From Sutcliffiella sp. FSL R7-0096 (lineage in GTDB: Bacteria > Bacillota > Bacilli > Bacillales > Bacillaceae_I): a stretch of 64,000 nt of DNA. Each line of letters begins with the position of its first letter. Position 1 is the first letter of the stretch. The notes beneath the pieces were generated by a model. The model saw only the letters and a list, made by a program, of their open reading frames with translations, was not told the origin of the DNA and did not search any database. The stretch covers positions 2,832,001 to 2,896,000 of the forward strand of contig NZ_CP152003.1 in the NCBI RefSeq assembly GCF_038595065.1. The letters are read 5' to 3'. Shown piece after piece: positions 8,791 through 18,356 of this stretch. The position numbers and the translations under genes were made by a program.

Positions 8791-10266
8791 TTATTGTGGC
8801 TGCCTGAATCGATTCCTTGGATGGACGATACTTGGCCGTATTTTAGCCCCTGGTGTACTTCTGCGAATCATAATCATAAAGAGAGCCTTAGGACTGAATG
8901 GTATTAACGGCCATAAGTATGGTGTGTTTAAGGATCGTGTCCCTGCAAGGAACAACACAAAGATTGTCACACCAACAACCAGTCCAGGCACATGGAATAA
9001 AGCAACCACTATCAACAGTAACAGCCGGACTATTTTATTGGCCACACTTAATTCATAACTTGGCGTAGTGAACGACCCAATGGCCGCAACAGCCACATAT
9101 AGAATGACTTCCGGAACAAACAGTCCTACATCAATAGCGATTTGACCGATTAAAACAGCAGCAATCAGACCCATCGCGGTTGACAACGCAGTAGGGGTGT
9201 GGATGGCTGCCAACCTCAGAAACTCTATCCCGATATCAGCTAAAAAGATTTGAAACACGATTGGTATATTTGATTCTTCATTTGGTCCGACAAAACCGAT
9301 TTGCTCTGGTAATAGACTTGGTTCTAGAACCATGAGGAACCATAGGGGCAAAAGGAATAAAGATGCAAATATACCTAAAAAGCGAACCCATCGGACAAAC
9401 GTACCAACCGCTGGAGATTGACGGTACTCTTCCACATGCTGAACGTGGTGAAAGAAGGTGGTAGGCGTGATGATGACACTTGGCGATGTATCCACCATGA
9501 CAACGACATGGCCTTCTAATAGATGGGTCGCTGCGATATCTGGCCTCTCCGTGTACCGTACGAGCGGAAACGGGTTGAAGCCCTGCTTGACGATGAACTC
9601 TTCCACTGTTTTATCTGCCATCGTCAATCCATCTATGTCGATGTTCTTGGTTTCTTTTCGAATAATATCCACCAAATCGGGATCAGCAACATCTTTTATG
9701 TATGCAAGACATATGTCAGTTTTAGAACGTTCTCCGACTTGGAAAATTTCATAACGAAGTCTCTCATCCCTGATTCTACGGCGTGTTAACGCTGTGTTGA
9801 CAATGATGTTCTCCACATAGCCATCACGTGCTCCACGCACCACTTTTTCTGTGTCAGGTTCTTCAGGATTTCGACCAGGATAGGAACGGGTATCAATCAC
9901 ATATCCGCTATCTTCCCCTTCAAGCAAAATGACGATCAGACCACTTAGCACCTGGTCAACCACTTCATCCATGTATTCAATGCTGTTAACCTGTTGGTTT
10001 ACCAAGCGGTTATGGACAATTTCTTTCACTTTGTATGATTTCTTTTCGAAATCATTGATATGAAGTAATTCTTCCATGATTTCAATGATGAACATCGTAT
10101 CGCATAGTCCATTTACATAATAGATATTCAGCTCTCTTCCAAGTACGGTGATTTTCCTTACCCCAAGGTCAAAGCTTACATCCAGTCCGACTTCATCTTT
10201 GAAGAATTGTTCATTAATCGTCAGCTTCGGTGATATTGGTACTTTTTCCATTCCATTGTGAGACAT
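8791..10266 (-). CDS. spoVAF: SpoVAF, spore-germination protein related to GerA A-subunits
   Basis: A 491-residue membrane protein of the GerA/SpoVAF family. An N-terminal soluble domain of about 280 residues (with YSIEYMDEV-like, [25 protein letters not shown]) precedes a membrane domain with several segments from about residue 295 ([57 protein letters not shown]). It helps early germination in the inner spore membrane. The start at 10266 has AGAGAGGA nine bases before it; it overlaps the end of spoVAEa by about 50 bases, so translation is coupled. Last gene of the operon. Confidence 0.93.
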   Translation of the reverse strand: MSHNGMEKVPISPKLTINEQFFKDEVGLDVSFDLGVRKITVLGRELNIYYVNGLCDTMFIIEIMEELLHINDFEKKSYKVKEIVHNRLVNQQVNSIEYMDEVVDQVLSGLIVILLEGEDSGYVIDTRSYPGRNPEEPDTEKVVRGARDGYVENIIVNTALTRRRIRDERLRYEIFQVGERSKTDICLAYIKDVADPDLVDIIRKETKNIDIDGLTMADKTVEEFIVKQGFNPFPLVRYTERPDIAATHLLEGHVVVMVDTSPSVIITPTTFFHHVQHVEEYRQSPAVGTFVRWVRFLGIFASLFLLPLWFLMVLEPSLLPEQIGFVGPNEESNIPIVFQIFLADIGIEFLRLAAIHTPTALSTAMGLIAAVLIGQIAIDVGLFVPEVILYVAVAAIGSFTTPSYELSVANKIVRLLLLIVVALFHVPGLVVGVTIFVLFLAGTRSLNTPYLWPLIPFSPKALFMIMIRRSTPGAKIRPSIVHPRNRFRQPQ

Positions 10267-10825
10267 CGTACCCATTCCTCTCTAAAATGATTTCGACCGC
10301 TTTGCTCGTAATGGGAGCTCCTCGACTTACATCATCTTTCCGTGCCATTTTGCCAATATCGCCAATTCCGACAATGAGCGGAAAGTGTAATTCATCTAAA
10401 CAATACACGGTGTCACCGTTTATTCTTCCAATATCCATTTCTTGTATTCCACTTTTATCGACTCCATGAGAAGAGACTTGAAGATCACGATCCACGGTGA
10501 CATGGACCTTGGTCCATTCGGACTGATGAGTCTTGGATGCAACCGCGATAACACCCAACACATCCGTCTGTGGGTGGGTGGCTACGTATCTCAAAGCGCG
10601 CTCCCCTGCCCCTTCCCCAAGGAAGCCACTATCATCAAACATGACAAAAACGGGTTCACTTTTCGCCATTAATATGAGCTTCACCAGTTCTTCCCCACTT
10701 AGCAGAGTAGGATTGCCGAATGAAGCCGAAATGCATCTACCTCCATAATGCTTGGCTACAAGTTGTATTGTTTTTTTGGCATATACATCTCCATCAGTAA
10801 TCAAAATGACCCGTTTTTTTTGCAT
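10214..10825 (-). CDS. spoVAEa: SpoVAEa, stage V sporulation protein
   Basis: A 203-residue soluble protein of the SpoVA operon. It begins [20 protein letters not shown] and carries [18 protein letters not shown] and [21 protein letters not shown], typical of SpoVAEa; no membrane segment is seen. The protein belongs to the spore inner-membrane channel that moves dipicolinic acid, although its exact role is unclear. Six bases separate it from spoVAEb. Normal length. Confidence 0.93.
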   Translation of the reverse strand: MQKKRVILITDGDVYAKKTIQLVAKHYGGRCISASFGNPTLLSGEELVKLILMAKSEPVFVMFDDSGFLGEGAGERALRYVATHPQTDVLGVIAVASKTHQSEWTKVHVTVDRDLQVSSHGVDKSGIQEMDIGRINGDTVYCLDELHFPLIVGIGDIGKMARKDDVSRGAPITSKAVEIILERNGYDVSQWNGKSTNITEADD

Positions 10826-10831
10826 GAGTAT

Positions 10832-11182
10832 CTACCCTTTCGGCTTAAAGATAAGTGCTACGATAAAGGCAAAAAGAATAGCAGCCGATATCCCTGCAGA
10901 GGTTAATTCAAATATCCCCATCCCTATCCCGATAAAGCCATGTTTTTCAGATTGATGCATGGCACCGTGTAATAAAGAATGACCGAAGCTTGTAATCGGA
11001 ACGGTTGCACCGGCTCCAGCAAAGTCGATTAGCTTGTCATATATCCCGAAGCCATCCAGAACGGCTCCCGCCACCACAAAACTACTCATGACATGTGCAG
11101 GGGTAAGCTTAGCGAAGTCCATTAGTAGCTGGCCAATCACACAAATCAATCCACCGACCACGAATGCTATTAGATATTCCAT
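10832..11182 (-). CDS. spoVAEb: SpoVAEb, dipicolinate channel membrane subunit
   Basis: A 116-residue protein, mostly membrane. Hydrophobic segments fall near residues 1-20, 32-50, 55-75 and 92-113. It shares the repeated motif [27 protein letters not shown] with SpoVAC, showing that the two are paralogues. With SpoVAC it forms the core of the dipicolinate release channel in the spore inner membrane. The ATG directly abuts the spoVAD stop codon. Confidence 0.95.
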   Translation of the reverse strand: MEYLIAFVVGGLICVIGQLLMDFAKLTPAHVMSSFVVAGAVLDGFGIYDKLIDFAGAGATVPITSFGHSLLHGAMHQSEKHGFIGIGMGIFELTSAGISAAILFAFIVALIFKPKG

Positions 11183-12190
11183 CTACTCCACCCTCTCTAA
11201 CACGACACCATGGGCAATGGTCGGAATTGATTCGTTTTGTTGAATCATCGTTGGACTCAGCAATGCACCTGTTGCCACAACCAACACCCTGTTCATCATG
11301 CCTGTTTTCAACTCATTGATGATGTGAGAATAAGTGACGACTGCACAGCAGCCACATCCGCTTCCTCCCGCAAAAACCTCTTGGTCTGGCCTGAAAATCA
11401 TCAATCCACAATCACTGTGTTTAACCGTAATATCATACCCTTCTTCCTTCAACAGCTCTTTCAAAATCGGACTGCCCACTCCGGAGAGATCCCCGGTAAC
11501 GATCAGATCGTAGTGATCAGGGTTGACATTCAAATCCTGAAAGTGTGCCTGTATGGTATCTGCAGCAGCTGGCGCCATCGCAGATCCCATATCAAAAGGG
11601 TCTGTGATACCAAGGTCGATCACTCTCCCAATGGTTGCTGATGTAATTTTGATTGGACTTGGTTCCCTACTGACAAGGGCCGTTCCCGATCCGGTAACCG
11701 TGAAGGTGGCTGAATCGGGTTTTTGACCGCCATACTCTGTTGGATAACGAAATTGACGTTCCGCCGTTGCATTATGGCTACTAGTGGATGCCAATACCCT
11801 GTTGGCAAATCCGGCATCCACTAGCGCCGCACCCATCGCCAGCGTCTCCATCGAGGTGGAGCAGGCACCAAACATACATAGAAAAGGAATTTGGTGATGC
11901 CGTGCCACATAATTGGCTGTCACATTCTGGTTCAGCAAGTCACCGGCTAGGAATAAATCAATGTCCTTGTATGACAGGTTCTCTTTCTCCAAGCAGGATT
12001 GGATGGACTGCTCCATCAGTCTCCTTTCCGCAAGCTCCCAGTTGTCCTCACCACAATGAAGCTCCTGGTATGTCTTATCAAACAACTCTCCAAGAGGACC
12101 ATCCGCCTCTTTTGGCCCTACCGCTGTTCCAGTTGAACGGATATAGATTGGATTTTCGAATAGCCAGCTTTGTTTTCCAATAAGTCGCAT
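11183..12190 (-). CDS. spoVAD: SpoVAD, dipicolinate-binding subunit
   Basis: A 335-residue protein with a thiolase-like fold (related to ketoacyl-ACP synthase III) that binds dipicolinic acid on the outer face of the spore inner membrane. Recognisable stretches are GKQSWLFENPIYIRSTGTAVGPKE at the start, FGACSTSMETLAMGAALVDAG (the position of the KAS cysteine) and GDLSGVGSPILKELL. Length matches the family. It lies between spoVAC and spoVAEb without gaps, so it is expressed with them in the forespore. Confidence 0.95.
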   Translation of the reverse strand: MRLIGKQSWLFENPIYIRSTGTAVGPKEADGPLGELFDKTYQELHCGEDNWELAERRLMEQSIQSCLEKENLSYKDIDLFLAGDLLNQNVTANYVARHHQIPFLCMFGACSTSMETLAMGAALVDAGFANRVLASTSSHNATAERQFRYPTEYGGQKPDSATFTVTGSGTALVSREPSPIKITSATIGRVIDLGITDPFDMGSAMAPAAADTIQAHFQDLNVNPDHYDLIVTGDLSGVGSPILKELLKEEGYDITVKHSDCGLMIFRPDQEVFAGGSGCGCCAVVTYSHIINELKTGMMNRVLVVATGALLSPTMIQQNESIPTIAHGVVLERVE

Positions 12191-12201
12191 TTCCTCTCCC
12201 C

Positions 12202-12660
12202 CTAACCAGTAAAACTCATATTGAGAAGATATCTAATCATTCCTACCAGGTATGCGGCTACCACACCGAATACAATGACACTTCCTGCAAGCTTAAACAT
12301 ATTTGTGGCAACACCAAGGACAATTCCCTCACTTCGATGCTCCATGGCGGCGCTTGTCATAGAATTGGCAAATCCAGTAACTGGTACTGCAGAACCCGCA
12401 CCGGCAAATTGACCAAGCTTGTCGTAAATGCCAAATCCGGTAAGAAGGGCAGAAAGGAGGATTAGGGTGCCAACGGTAGGATTACCTACATTTTTTTCCG
12501 AAAAGTTGAAAACATTCATATAGAAATTTTGAATGCCCTGTCCGATCAGGCAAATAAGCCCCCCCACAAGAAATGCTTTTACACAGTTAACAACATAAGG
12601 GGGTTTAGGTTGGAATTTTTTTATGTTTTTTTTATAATCGTCTTTTAGCTTTTCTCCCAT
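12202..12660 (-). CDS. spoVAC: SpoVAC, mechanosensitive dipicolinate channel subunit
   Basis: A 152-residue membrane protein. A basic N-terminus (KDDYKKNIKKFQPKPPYV) is followed by hydrophobic segments and the SpoVA motif [27 protein letters not shown] shared with SpoVAEb. B. subtilis SpoVAC acts as a mechanosensitive channel during germination. The start at 12660 follows GGAGGAGA by five bases and gives the family length; the longer frame adds 14 residues without a ribosome site. Confidence 0.94.
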   Translation of the reverse strand: MGEKLKDDYKKNIKKFQPKPPYVVNCVKAFLVGGLICLIGQGIQNFYMNVFNFSEKNVGNPTVGTLILLSALLTGFGIYDKLGQFAGAGSAVPVTGFANSMTSAAMEHRSEGIVLGVATNMFKLAGSVIVFGVVAAYLVGMIRYLLNMSFTG

Positions 12661-12677
12661 TTTTATCTCTCCTCCAT

Positions 12678-13100
12678 TTACAAATTTACGAACACAAGCC
12701 AATGATAAAGGGAACCGACAATCTTACCGAGCACGATAGCCATCAAAAGAATGACCATCTGTCCATCCACTCCAATACGCTTTGCCAAAATCGGCAATAC
12801 ATTAAGTACTTCCGTCAATGCTGCAGCCAAAAGACCAATAAACACCCCACAAAAAAGGCCAATTGGGATAGCTAGAAAAGAAGGAAGATGAAAGGCAACA
12901 CTATTCAAACTGATCCAGCTCCCGAATAAGGCCCCACCAATCACTCCCCACTCATATCCGTACACAAACTTTGTAGTTTTGGTCAGTTGAGTGAGCCTTG
13001 GGATGATTCCGAGAACCGTTAAAAAAGCAACGAAGCCAGAACCAACTGCAAGACCACCAGCCAACCCCAGAAAAACGACGAATACTATATTAATTGTCAT
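12678..13100 (-). CDS. spoVAB: SpoVAB, membrane protein of the SpoVA complex
   Basis: A 140-residue protein with about four to five membrane helices, starting MTINIVFVVFLGLAGGLAVGS as in B. subtilis SpoVAB. It contains the conserved GFVAFLTVLGIIPRLTQLTKT. It is needed for dipicolinate uptake during sporulation. The start at 13100 overlaps the end of spoVAA by 11 bases; a longer frame (from 13130) has no ribosome site. The ribosome site (GGAGAG, about 14 bases away) is distant, so coupling to spoVAA is likely. Confidence 0.92.
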   Translation of the reverse strand: MTINIVFVVFLGLAGGLAVGSGFVAFLTVLGIIPRLTQLTKTTKFVYGYEWGVIGGALFGSWISLNSVAFHLPSFLAIPIGLFCGVFIGLLAAALTEVLNVLPILAKRIGVDGQMVILLMAIVLGKIVGSLYHWLVFVNL

Positions 13101-13710
13101 CAATTTTCTTCGAGCTCTCCTTGTTTTCATGCATAATCACATACTGATCAAGATCTTGTTGATAATTGAACATTTCCACTTCAAGTGGGCTAGGCTCTTC
13201 GTTAATGCGCTTCCTGAACACATGATTAAAAAATAGAATCATCCCGAGCCCTAAACCTATAGAGTATGGAATCTGGAGGAGTAATGGTTTCTCATCCTCA
13301 AGCCCGGTAATAGTCTTGAATATTTTCTGATGGACGATACGCATACTTACATCCTCATGGAAATTCATGATGGCAAGCGCTGCACCAAGAAAAAGCAATA
13401 TCCAGACCGCAACAAAAAATATAGGCCTAAATCTCTTCTTCTTGTACACGATTTCCACGATGGTTTGAGCAGGACCAAAGGTTTGGATATCGAGATCTTC
13501 CCCGACTTTTCGGATTTCTTTAATGATCCGCATCACATCGAGCACCACAATGGATTTATCGCTCATATTCACTTGATGAATGGCAATGCTGCGTACCTGT
13601 TCAATAATTTCAGTGTCTGCGACAAGCTGCGCAACATCCTCCAATTTTATCGTTTGATTTGGACGAGCTTGTATCCGATGACGAAGGCGAACGTACAGCG
13701 GTTTATCCAT
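13090..13710 (-). CDS. spoVAA: SpoVAA, first protein of the SpoVA operon
   Basis: A 206-residue protein, the same length as in B. subtilis. A soluble N-terminal region (YVRLRHRIQARPNQTIKLEDVA) is followed by two membrane segments (FFVAVWILLFLGAALAIMNF, then PYSIGLGLGMILFFNHVF) and a conserved acidic tail (NEEPSPLEVEMFNYQQDLDQY). I chose ATG at 13710 because of AGGA 12 bases upstream and because it restores the B. subtilis length. It is the first gene after a sigma-G promoter. Confidence 0.94.
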   Translation of the reverse strand: MDKPLYVRLRHRIQARPNQTIKLEDVAQLVADTEIIEQVRSIAIHQVNMSDKSIVVLDVMRIIKEIRKVGEDLDIQTFGPAQTIVEIVYKKKRFRPIFFVAVWILLFLGAALAIMNFHEDVSMRIVHQKIFKTITGLEDEKPLLLQIPYSIGLGLGMILFFNHVFRKRINEEPSPLEVEMFNYQQDLDQYVIMHENKESSKKIDDN

Positions 13711-13746
13711 CTTCCAAACACATCCTGCCAAAAGATATTGTATAGG

Positions 13747-13776
13747 TAGTATGGATTAATGGGAGTTTTACCATGC
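13747..13776 (-). promoter_or_regulatory. Sigma-G promoter of the spoVA operon
   Basis: Minus strand: -35 GCATG (13772-13776), 18-bp spacer, -10 CATACTA (13747-13753). Both fit the forespore sigma-G consensus (GMATR, CATNMTA). It lies 37 bases before spoVAA, matching the known late-forespore expression of the operon. Confidence 0.8.
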
Positions 13777-13822
13777 AAAGGAAAAAAGAACACCAAGAAT
13801 TACCACGTCTCCAAACAAAAAA

Positions 13823-13851
13823 ACCGTATGGACATCATTCATCCATACGGT
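13823..13851 (-). terminator. Intrinsic terminator overlapping the sigF stop codon
   Basis: Minus strand ACCGTATGGA-TGAATGATG-TCCATACGGT followed by a T run. The 5' arm is made of the last sense codons of sigF and the stop lies in the loop. It separates spoIIA from spoVA. Confidence 0.9.
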
Positions 13852-14590
13852 CTTTCATCTGATGCAATATTTTCTTTTCCAATCGGCTCACCTGCACCTG
13901 GGATATACCAAGACGCTGTGCGACCTCTGTTTGAGTCTGGTCCTTATAGTACCGCAAATACACAATCAACTTTTCTCGTTCATCAAGTTCTTCAATTGCC
14001 TCTTTCAAGGCTATTTTATCGAACCAGCGATGTTCAGAATGGTCAGCGATCTGATCCAAGAGCGTAATAGGGTCTCCATCATTTTCATAGACGGTTTCGT
14101 GGATGGATGAAGGTGCACGTGCCGCTTCTTGTGCAAGTACGACTTCCTCCGCTGTAATCTCCAGGAACTCCGCTATTTCGTTGACGGTTGGTACTCTGCC
14201 ATATCTTTTGGACAATTCATCTTTGGCTTTCCTGATTTTGTTCGCCACTTCTTTTAATGAGCGGCTCACCTTTACACTTCCGTCGTCCCGGATAAATCGC
14301 TGAATTTCACCGATAATCATTGGAACTGCGTAGGTGGAAAATTTCACATCATATGACAGGTCGAACTTATCCACAGATTTCAATAGGCCTATGCAACCTA
14401 TCTGGAACAGATCGTCCGGCTCATAGCCTCTGTTCATAAAGCGCTGAACGACAGACCAGACAAGCCTCATATTCTTTTGGACTATCGTATCTCTCGCTTC
14501 TTGTTCACCGGACTGGCTTCTTTTTATCAGTTCTTTCACTTCATGATCTTTTAAGTATGTTTGTGCTTGGTTCTTGACCTCGACATCCAT
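13835..14590 (-). CDS. sigF: RNA polymerase sigma-F factor (forespore)
   Basis: First compartment-specific sigma factor of sporulation. Its 251 residues include region 2 (DDLFQIGCIGLLKSVDKFDLSY), region 3 (VNEIAEFLEITAEEVVLAQEA) and the region 4 helix-turn-helix (QTQTEVAQRLGISQVQVSRLEKKIL) that reads -35 elements. SpoIIAB holds it inactive until SpoIIAA is dephosphorylated in the forespore. Third gene of spoIIA, 12 bases after spoIIAB. Confidence 0.97.
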   Translation of the reverse strand: MDVEVKNQAQTYLKDHEVKELIKRSQSGEQEARDTIVQKNMRLVWSVVQRFMNRGYEPDDLFQIGCIGLLKSVDKFDLSYDVKFSTYAVPMIIGEIQRFIRDDGSVKVSRSLKEVANKIRKAKDELSKRYGRVPTVNEIAEFLEITAEEVVLAQEAARAPSSIHETVYENDGDPITLLDQIADHSEHRWFDKIALKEAIEELDEREKLIVYLRYYKDQTQTEVAQRLGISQVQVSRLEKKILHQMKDRMDE

Positions 14591-14602
14591 AGGCTTAGCT
14601 CC

Positions 14603-15043
14603 TTAATTACAAAGCGCTTTGCTCTTAGCTAAATACTTGGTCATACGGATTGAGGTGCCTGTTTCTCTTGATGAATGAATTTCTACGTAATCCATAAAGT
14701 TTTCCATGATGGTAAACCCCATACCAGAACGCTCGAGCTCAGGCTTAGTAGTGTATAACGGCTGTCTAGCTTCCTCTACATCATCAATTCCCATACCTTC
14801 ATCTTTAATGGTGATATGGACAGCTCCGTCCTCTAATTCGACAGAGATGTAAACAGTGGCTTTAGGGTCGTTGTCATAACCATGAATAATGGCATTTGTC
14901 ACTGCCTCTGATACAACTGTCTTAATTTCAGTCAACTCATCCATGGTCGGATCCAATTGCATGATGAAAGCCGCTACAGTTACCCTTGCGAACGATTCAT
15001 TTTGGCTAAGTGCAGAGAATTGCAGGTGCATTTGATTATTCAT
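14603..15043 (-). CDS. spoIIAB: SpoIIAB, anti-sigma-F factor and protein kinase
   Basis: A 146-residue GHKL-fold kinase. ATP-binding boxes are visible: N-box [17 protein letters not shown]1 [14 protein letters not shown], and [16 protein letters not shown]. It binds sigma-F or phosphorylates SpoIIAA. Its ATG overlaps the spoIIAA stop by one base, which fixes the start and indicates coupled translation. Confidence 0.97.
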   Translation of the reverse strand: MNNQMHLQFSALSQNESFARVTVAAFIMQLDPTMDELTEIKTVVSEAVTNAIIHGYDNDPKATVYISVELEDGAVHITIKDEGMGIDDVEEARQPLYTTKPELERSGMGFTIMENFMDYVEIHSSRETGTSIRMTKYLAKSKALCN

Positions 15044-15393
15044 TATGCCACCCCCAATTTCTGCAGGGCATTTTGTTCGCTTTCTTCAAGACGGATAATC
15101 TTGAACAATCCTGACATTTCAAAAAGTCGTTTAACTGCTGGTGAAATGGAACAAACCACCATTTCTCCACCGTTATTCTTAATTTGCTTGTACCGGCCAA
15201 GTATGACCCCAAGTCCCGAGCTGTCCATAAAGGATAATTGCTCCAAATTCAAAATAATATGTGAAATCTGGTGCTTTTCAATAATGGCTGTGGCTTGATT
15301 TCGCAAGTTTTCAGCTGTATGGTGATCCAATTCTCCTGCTAAACGAACACAAAGAACATTCTGTTTGACTTCTAAATCAACGGTAAGACTCAC
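15043..15393 (-). CDS. spoIIAA: SpoIIAA, anti-anti-sigma factor
   Basis: A 116-residue STAS-domain protein. Ser58 in [15 protein letters not shown] is the residue phosphorylated by SpoIIAB and dephosphorylated by SpoIIE. Unphosphorylated SpoIIAA releases sigma-F. Head of the spoIIA operon, preceded by a sigma-H-type promoter at 15432-15461. Length and start MSLTVDLEV fit the family. Confidence 0.97.
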   Translation of the reverse strand: MSLTVDLEVKQNVLCVRLAGELDHHTAENLRNQATAIIEKHQISHIILNLEQLSFMDSSGLGVILGRYKQIKNNGGEMVVCSISPAVKRLFEMSGLFKIIRLEESEQNALQKLGVA

Positions 15394-15431
15394 TGCACTT
15401 TCCCCCTTGTGGAAACTTTGTTCAGTGAGTC

Positions 15432-15461
15432 AATTTCTATATTTAAATTCGGAATTCCTGC
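15432..15461 (-). promoter_or_regulatory. Sigma-H-type promoter of spoIIA
   Basis: Minus strand: -35 GCAGGAATT (15453-15461; consensus RNAGGAWWW), 12-bp spacer, -10 ATAGAAATT (15432-15440; one mismatch to RNNGAATWW). The spoIIA operon of B. subtilis is transcribed by sigma-H together with Spo0A-P, so the site fits its position about 40 bases upstream of spoIIAA. Confidence 0.7.
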
Positions 15462-15533
15462 CTAAAGACAAAACTAGTGTTAATTCGCTAAAATCCATTG
15501 TTCTAAAAAGCTACTATAGTTTCTGTGTTATGA

Positions 15534-16697
15534 TTAATCTAGTTTTGAAAAGTGGCCCATGGACCGTTTAAATAATTGCCACCAGCTAGCATCCATGCTG
15601 TCTTTTCCAGCAACAAGGTCGCTTTGCGACAGTACTTTTCCGTCTTTTTTCAGGACGAGGACGCCAACTTTATCTCCTTTTTTAACAGGAGCCTTCACGT
15701 TTTCGTCGACAGTGATCTGTTTTTCCACATTATCAATATTTTCACCTTTTTTCGTTAGAACGGAAATCGGTTCGCTTGTAACGGCGTCCACTTCTTTTTC
15801 AGAACCTTTACTGATATCAACCTTCGCTACCGCTTCGTTTCTTTCATACATCGGGTGCGTTTTAAATTGACTAAAAGCAAAATCAAGCATATTAGTGATT
15901 TGTGCATTTCGATCTTTCGGTGTTGGAGCTCCAAACACAACAGCAATGACACGCATATTGTCTTTTTTTGCCGTTGCTGTCAAACAATACTTAGCTTCTT
16001 GCGTAAAACCGGTTTTAACACCGTCCACTCCAGGATAGAACCTTACTAGCTTATTTGTATTGACCAGCCAGAACTTCTTATCCGTATTTTGTCGAAGATA
16101 GTCCTCGTATTGACCTGTATATTTGGTGATGCCCTCATATTTAAGTAATTCCTTTGCCATTACCGCCATATCATTTGCAGTACTATAATGGTCTTTTGCA
16201 GGCAATCCAGTAGGGTTTTGGAAGTTAGTGTTTTTAAGCCCCAGATCCTTTACTTTTGCATTCATCATCTCAACAAATGCTGCTTCAGAACCCGCAATAC
16301 GCTCAGCCATCGCGACAGAGGCATCGTTCCCTGAAGCTATCGCGATACCACGCAACATTTCATCCGTAGTCATTTCTTCACCAGGCTCAAGGAAAATCTG
16401 CGATCCTCCCATCGATGCTGCATACTCACTTGTTCTGATTTTCTCATCCCACGTCAATTCACCTTTATCAAGGGCTTCCATTATCAATAGCATTGTCATG
16501 ATTTTCGTCATACTCGCCGGCGGCAATTTTTCGTGTCCGTTTTTCTCATACAACACCTGGCCAGTATCTCGTTCAATTAAAATAGCAGATCTTGCATTCT
16601 CTGTAAGTTGAACACCTTTTTCTTCCGCCCCTACAACAGGACTAAATGCGGAAAAAGTAAAAGCAATTGCAATTATTGCGGTTATAAACTTTTTCAT
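15534..16697 (-). CDS. dacF: D-alanyl-D-alanine carboxypeptidase DacF (penicillin-binding protein)
   Basis: A secreted or membrane-anchored low-molecular-weight PBP that trims spore peptidoglycan stem peptides. From the start at 16697: signal peptide (MKKFITAIIAIAFTFSAFSPVVG, residues 1-23), SxxK at Ser62-Lys65 (ASMTKIMTM), SGND near 127, and KTG in GVDGVKTGFTQEA, followed by a C-terminal beta domain and tail anchor. Length 387 is near the B. subtilis 389. GGAGG lies seven bases before ATG. Expressed from a sigma-F promoter; read-through into spoIIA is possible because no terminator is evident in the gap. Confidence 0.95.
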   Translation of the reverse strand: MKKFITAIIAIAFTFSAFSPVVGAEEKGVQLTENARSAILIERDTGQVLYEKNGHEKLPPASMTKIMTMLLIMEALDKGELTWDEKIRTSEYAASMGGSQIFLEPGEEMTTDEMLRGIAIASGNDASVAMAERIAGSEAAFVEMMNAKVKDLGLKNTNFQNPTGLPAKDHYSTANDMAVMAKELLKYEGITKYTGQYEDYLRQNTDKKFWLVNTNKLVRFYPGVDGVKTGFTQEAKYCLTATAKKDNMRVIAVVFGAPTPKDRNAQITNMLDFAFSQFKTHPMYERNEAVAKVDISKGSEKEVDAVTSEPISVLTKKGENIDNVEKQITVDENVKAPVKKGDKVGVLVLKKDGKVLSQSDLVAGKDSMDASWWQLFKRSMGHFSKLD

Positions 16698-16728
16698 CCT
16701 TAGACCTCCAATCATATTCCATACTTCA

Positions 16729-16757
16729 CATTTTTTCCAAAAAGATTGGTTTTATAC
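16729..16757 (-). promoter_or_regulatory. Sigma-F promoter of dacF
   Basis: Minus strand: -35 GTATA (16753-16757), 14-bp spacer, -10 GGAAAAAATG (16729-16738), one mismatch to the sigma-F -10 consensus GGNNANAMTA. dacF is a known forespore sigma-F gene. Confidence 0.7.
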
Positions 16758-16805
16758 TAAGTTTTGGAAGTGGAGGTAAATTATTTAACAAAGAATACAA
16801 AAAAA

Positions 16806-16828
16806 AGCCCCACCACTAAGGCAGGACT
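16806..16828 (-). terminator. Intrinsic terminator of pdp
   Basis: Minus strand AGTCCTGCC-TTAGT-GGTGGGGCT followed by six T, 20 bases beyond the pdp stop. Confidence 0.8.
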
Positions 16829-16847
16829 ATCTCTAAACCATTCATTA

Positions 16848-18152
16848 CTATTCAGAAATCGTATCGTAAACAAGCGGTGGAACTTTTACATCCCCTTTTT
16901 CCACTTTAATACTCTCATACAATGCTTCTTTTACTTTTGTAAGATCTTCTTGGTTACTGTGGATCGTAGCAAGTGATTCTCCAGCTTCCACTTTGTCTCC
17001 AATCTTCTTGCGAAGGACAATACCTACTGCCAGATCGATCTCGGAGTCTTTAGTCGCTCGGCCTGCCCCCAGGAGCATAGCTGCAGTACCAACAGAGTCA
17101 GCTACAATCTCAGAAACCACACCAGCTTCTTTTGCTTCAAGCTCAACCACATGTTTAGCTTGAGGTAACTTCTCTGGATTATCAACAACTGAAGCATCTC
17201 CCCCTTGAGCTTCCAAGAAAGTCTTCAGGGTTTCAATTGCTGCTCCAGAACGGATAACTTCTTCCAGCATACCGCGCGCTTCTTCTAATGTAGAAGCCTT
17301 TTCTGCTAAAAGAACCATGTAGCTACCTAGCTCCAGGCATAACTCTTCCAAATCTTTAGGACCCTTGCCACGTAACGTGTCGATTGCCTCCTTGATTTCC
17401 AAAGCGTTACCGATCGCAAAGCCAAGCGGTTGGCTCATATCAGAGATAACAGCCATTGTTCTACGTCCTACGTTGTTCCCGATATCCACCATGGCTTTTG
17501 CAAGCTTTTTCGCTTCTTCCAAGTCTTTCATAAATGCGCCGGCACCAGTTTTCACGTCCAATACAATGGCGTCTGCTCCAGCGGCAATCTTTTTACTCAT
17601 GATGGAACTTGCAATCAACGGGATGCTGTTTACAGTTGCTGTCACATCACGCAGTGCATAAAGCTTTTTGTCCGCAGGAGTAAGGTTTCCACTCTGTCCG
17701 ATAACGGCTACTTTATTTTTGTTTACATAGTCAATGAATTCCTGATTGTCGATTTCTACGTGGAAGCCAGGAACTGACTCAAGCTTGTCAATTGTTCCAC
17801 CTGTGTGACCAAGGCCGCGTCCGCTCATTTTAGCAACAGGTACACCAACAGCTGCTACTAGTGGAGCAAGTACTAATGTTGTTGTGTCCCCAACCCCGCC
17901 TGTACTGTGCTTGTCTACCTTAATTCCTTCGATTGCAGAAAGATCAATCGTGTCACCGGAGTGAACCATTGCCATTGTCAAGTCTGCGCGCTCTTGATCG
18001 CTCATTCCTTGGAAGAAAATCGCCATGGAAAATGCGCTCATCTGATAGTCAGGAATGGATCCGTCTGTAAATCCTTTGACGATGAATTGAATTTCATCGG
18101 TTGCTAATTCTTTTCCGTCTCGCTTCTTTTGAATAAGGTCTACCATTCTCAT
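16848..18152 (-). CDS. pdp: Pyrimidine-nucleoside phosphorylase
   Basis: Cleaves uridine and thymidine with phosphate to base and (deoxy)ribose 1-phosphate. Motifs: [58 protein letters not shown], and [11 protein letters not shown]. The start [10 protein letters not shown] at 18152 has AGAGGTG seven bases upstream and gives 434 residues, as in B. subtilis Pdp; the open frame continues 33 codons upstream without family similarity. It follows punA and deoB in the same direction, with a decayed GC-rich repeat between pdp and punA. Confidence 0.96.
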   Translation of the reverse strand: MRMVDLIQKKRDGKELATDEIQFIVKGFTDGSIPDYQMSAFSMAIFFQGMSDQERADLTMAMVHSGDTIDLSAIEGIKVDKHSTGGVGDTTTLVLAPLVAAVGVPVAKMSGRGLGHTGGTIDKLESVPGFHVEIDNQEFIDYVNKNKVAVIGQSGNLTPADKKLYALRDVTATVNSIPLIASSIMSKKIAAGADAIVLDVKTGAGAFMKDLEEAKKLAKAMVDIGNNVGRRTMAVISDMSQPLGFAIGNALEIKEAIDTLRGKGPKDLEELCLELGSYMVLLAEKASTLEEARGMLEEVIRSGAAIETLKTFLEAQGGDASVVDNPEKLPQAKHVVELEAKEAGVVSEIVADSVGTAAMLLGAGRATKDSEIDLAVGIVLRKKIGDKVEAGESLATIHSNQEDLTKVKEALYESIKVEKGDVKVPPLVYDTISE

Positions 18153-18199
18153 CCCGAAACACCTCTTATTTTCTTTAAAATAGACTGCAATTGACGCAT

Positions 18200-18309
18200 C
18201 TGTTGATTTCCGGGCTTTGCTTTCCGAGGGGCGAAGCTTAAGCCTCCTCACAACTCTTCAGGGGTCTCAACCAACCGATGGAGTCTTTGCCCTCTGCTAA
18301 ATTCAACAG
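18200..18309. repeat. Decayed copy of the GC-rich structured element, between punA and pdp
   Basis: Ends are inverted (CTGTTGA at 18200, TCAACAG at 18309). The interior shares GGCTTTGCTTTCCG, AAGCCTCCTC, GGGGTCT and GGAGTCTT with the reverse complement of the elements at 26228 and 54578, but it is shorter (110 bp) and AT-enriched, so it looks old. No flanking duplication could be recognised. Confidence 0.6.
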
Positions 18310-18356
18310 CTGAAATATTCTATATTAACCTTGAAATAAACATTTGAAAAAATAAC

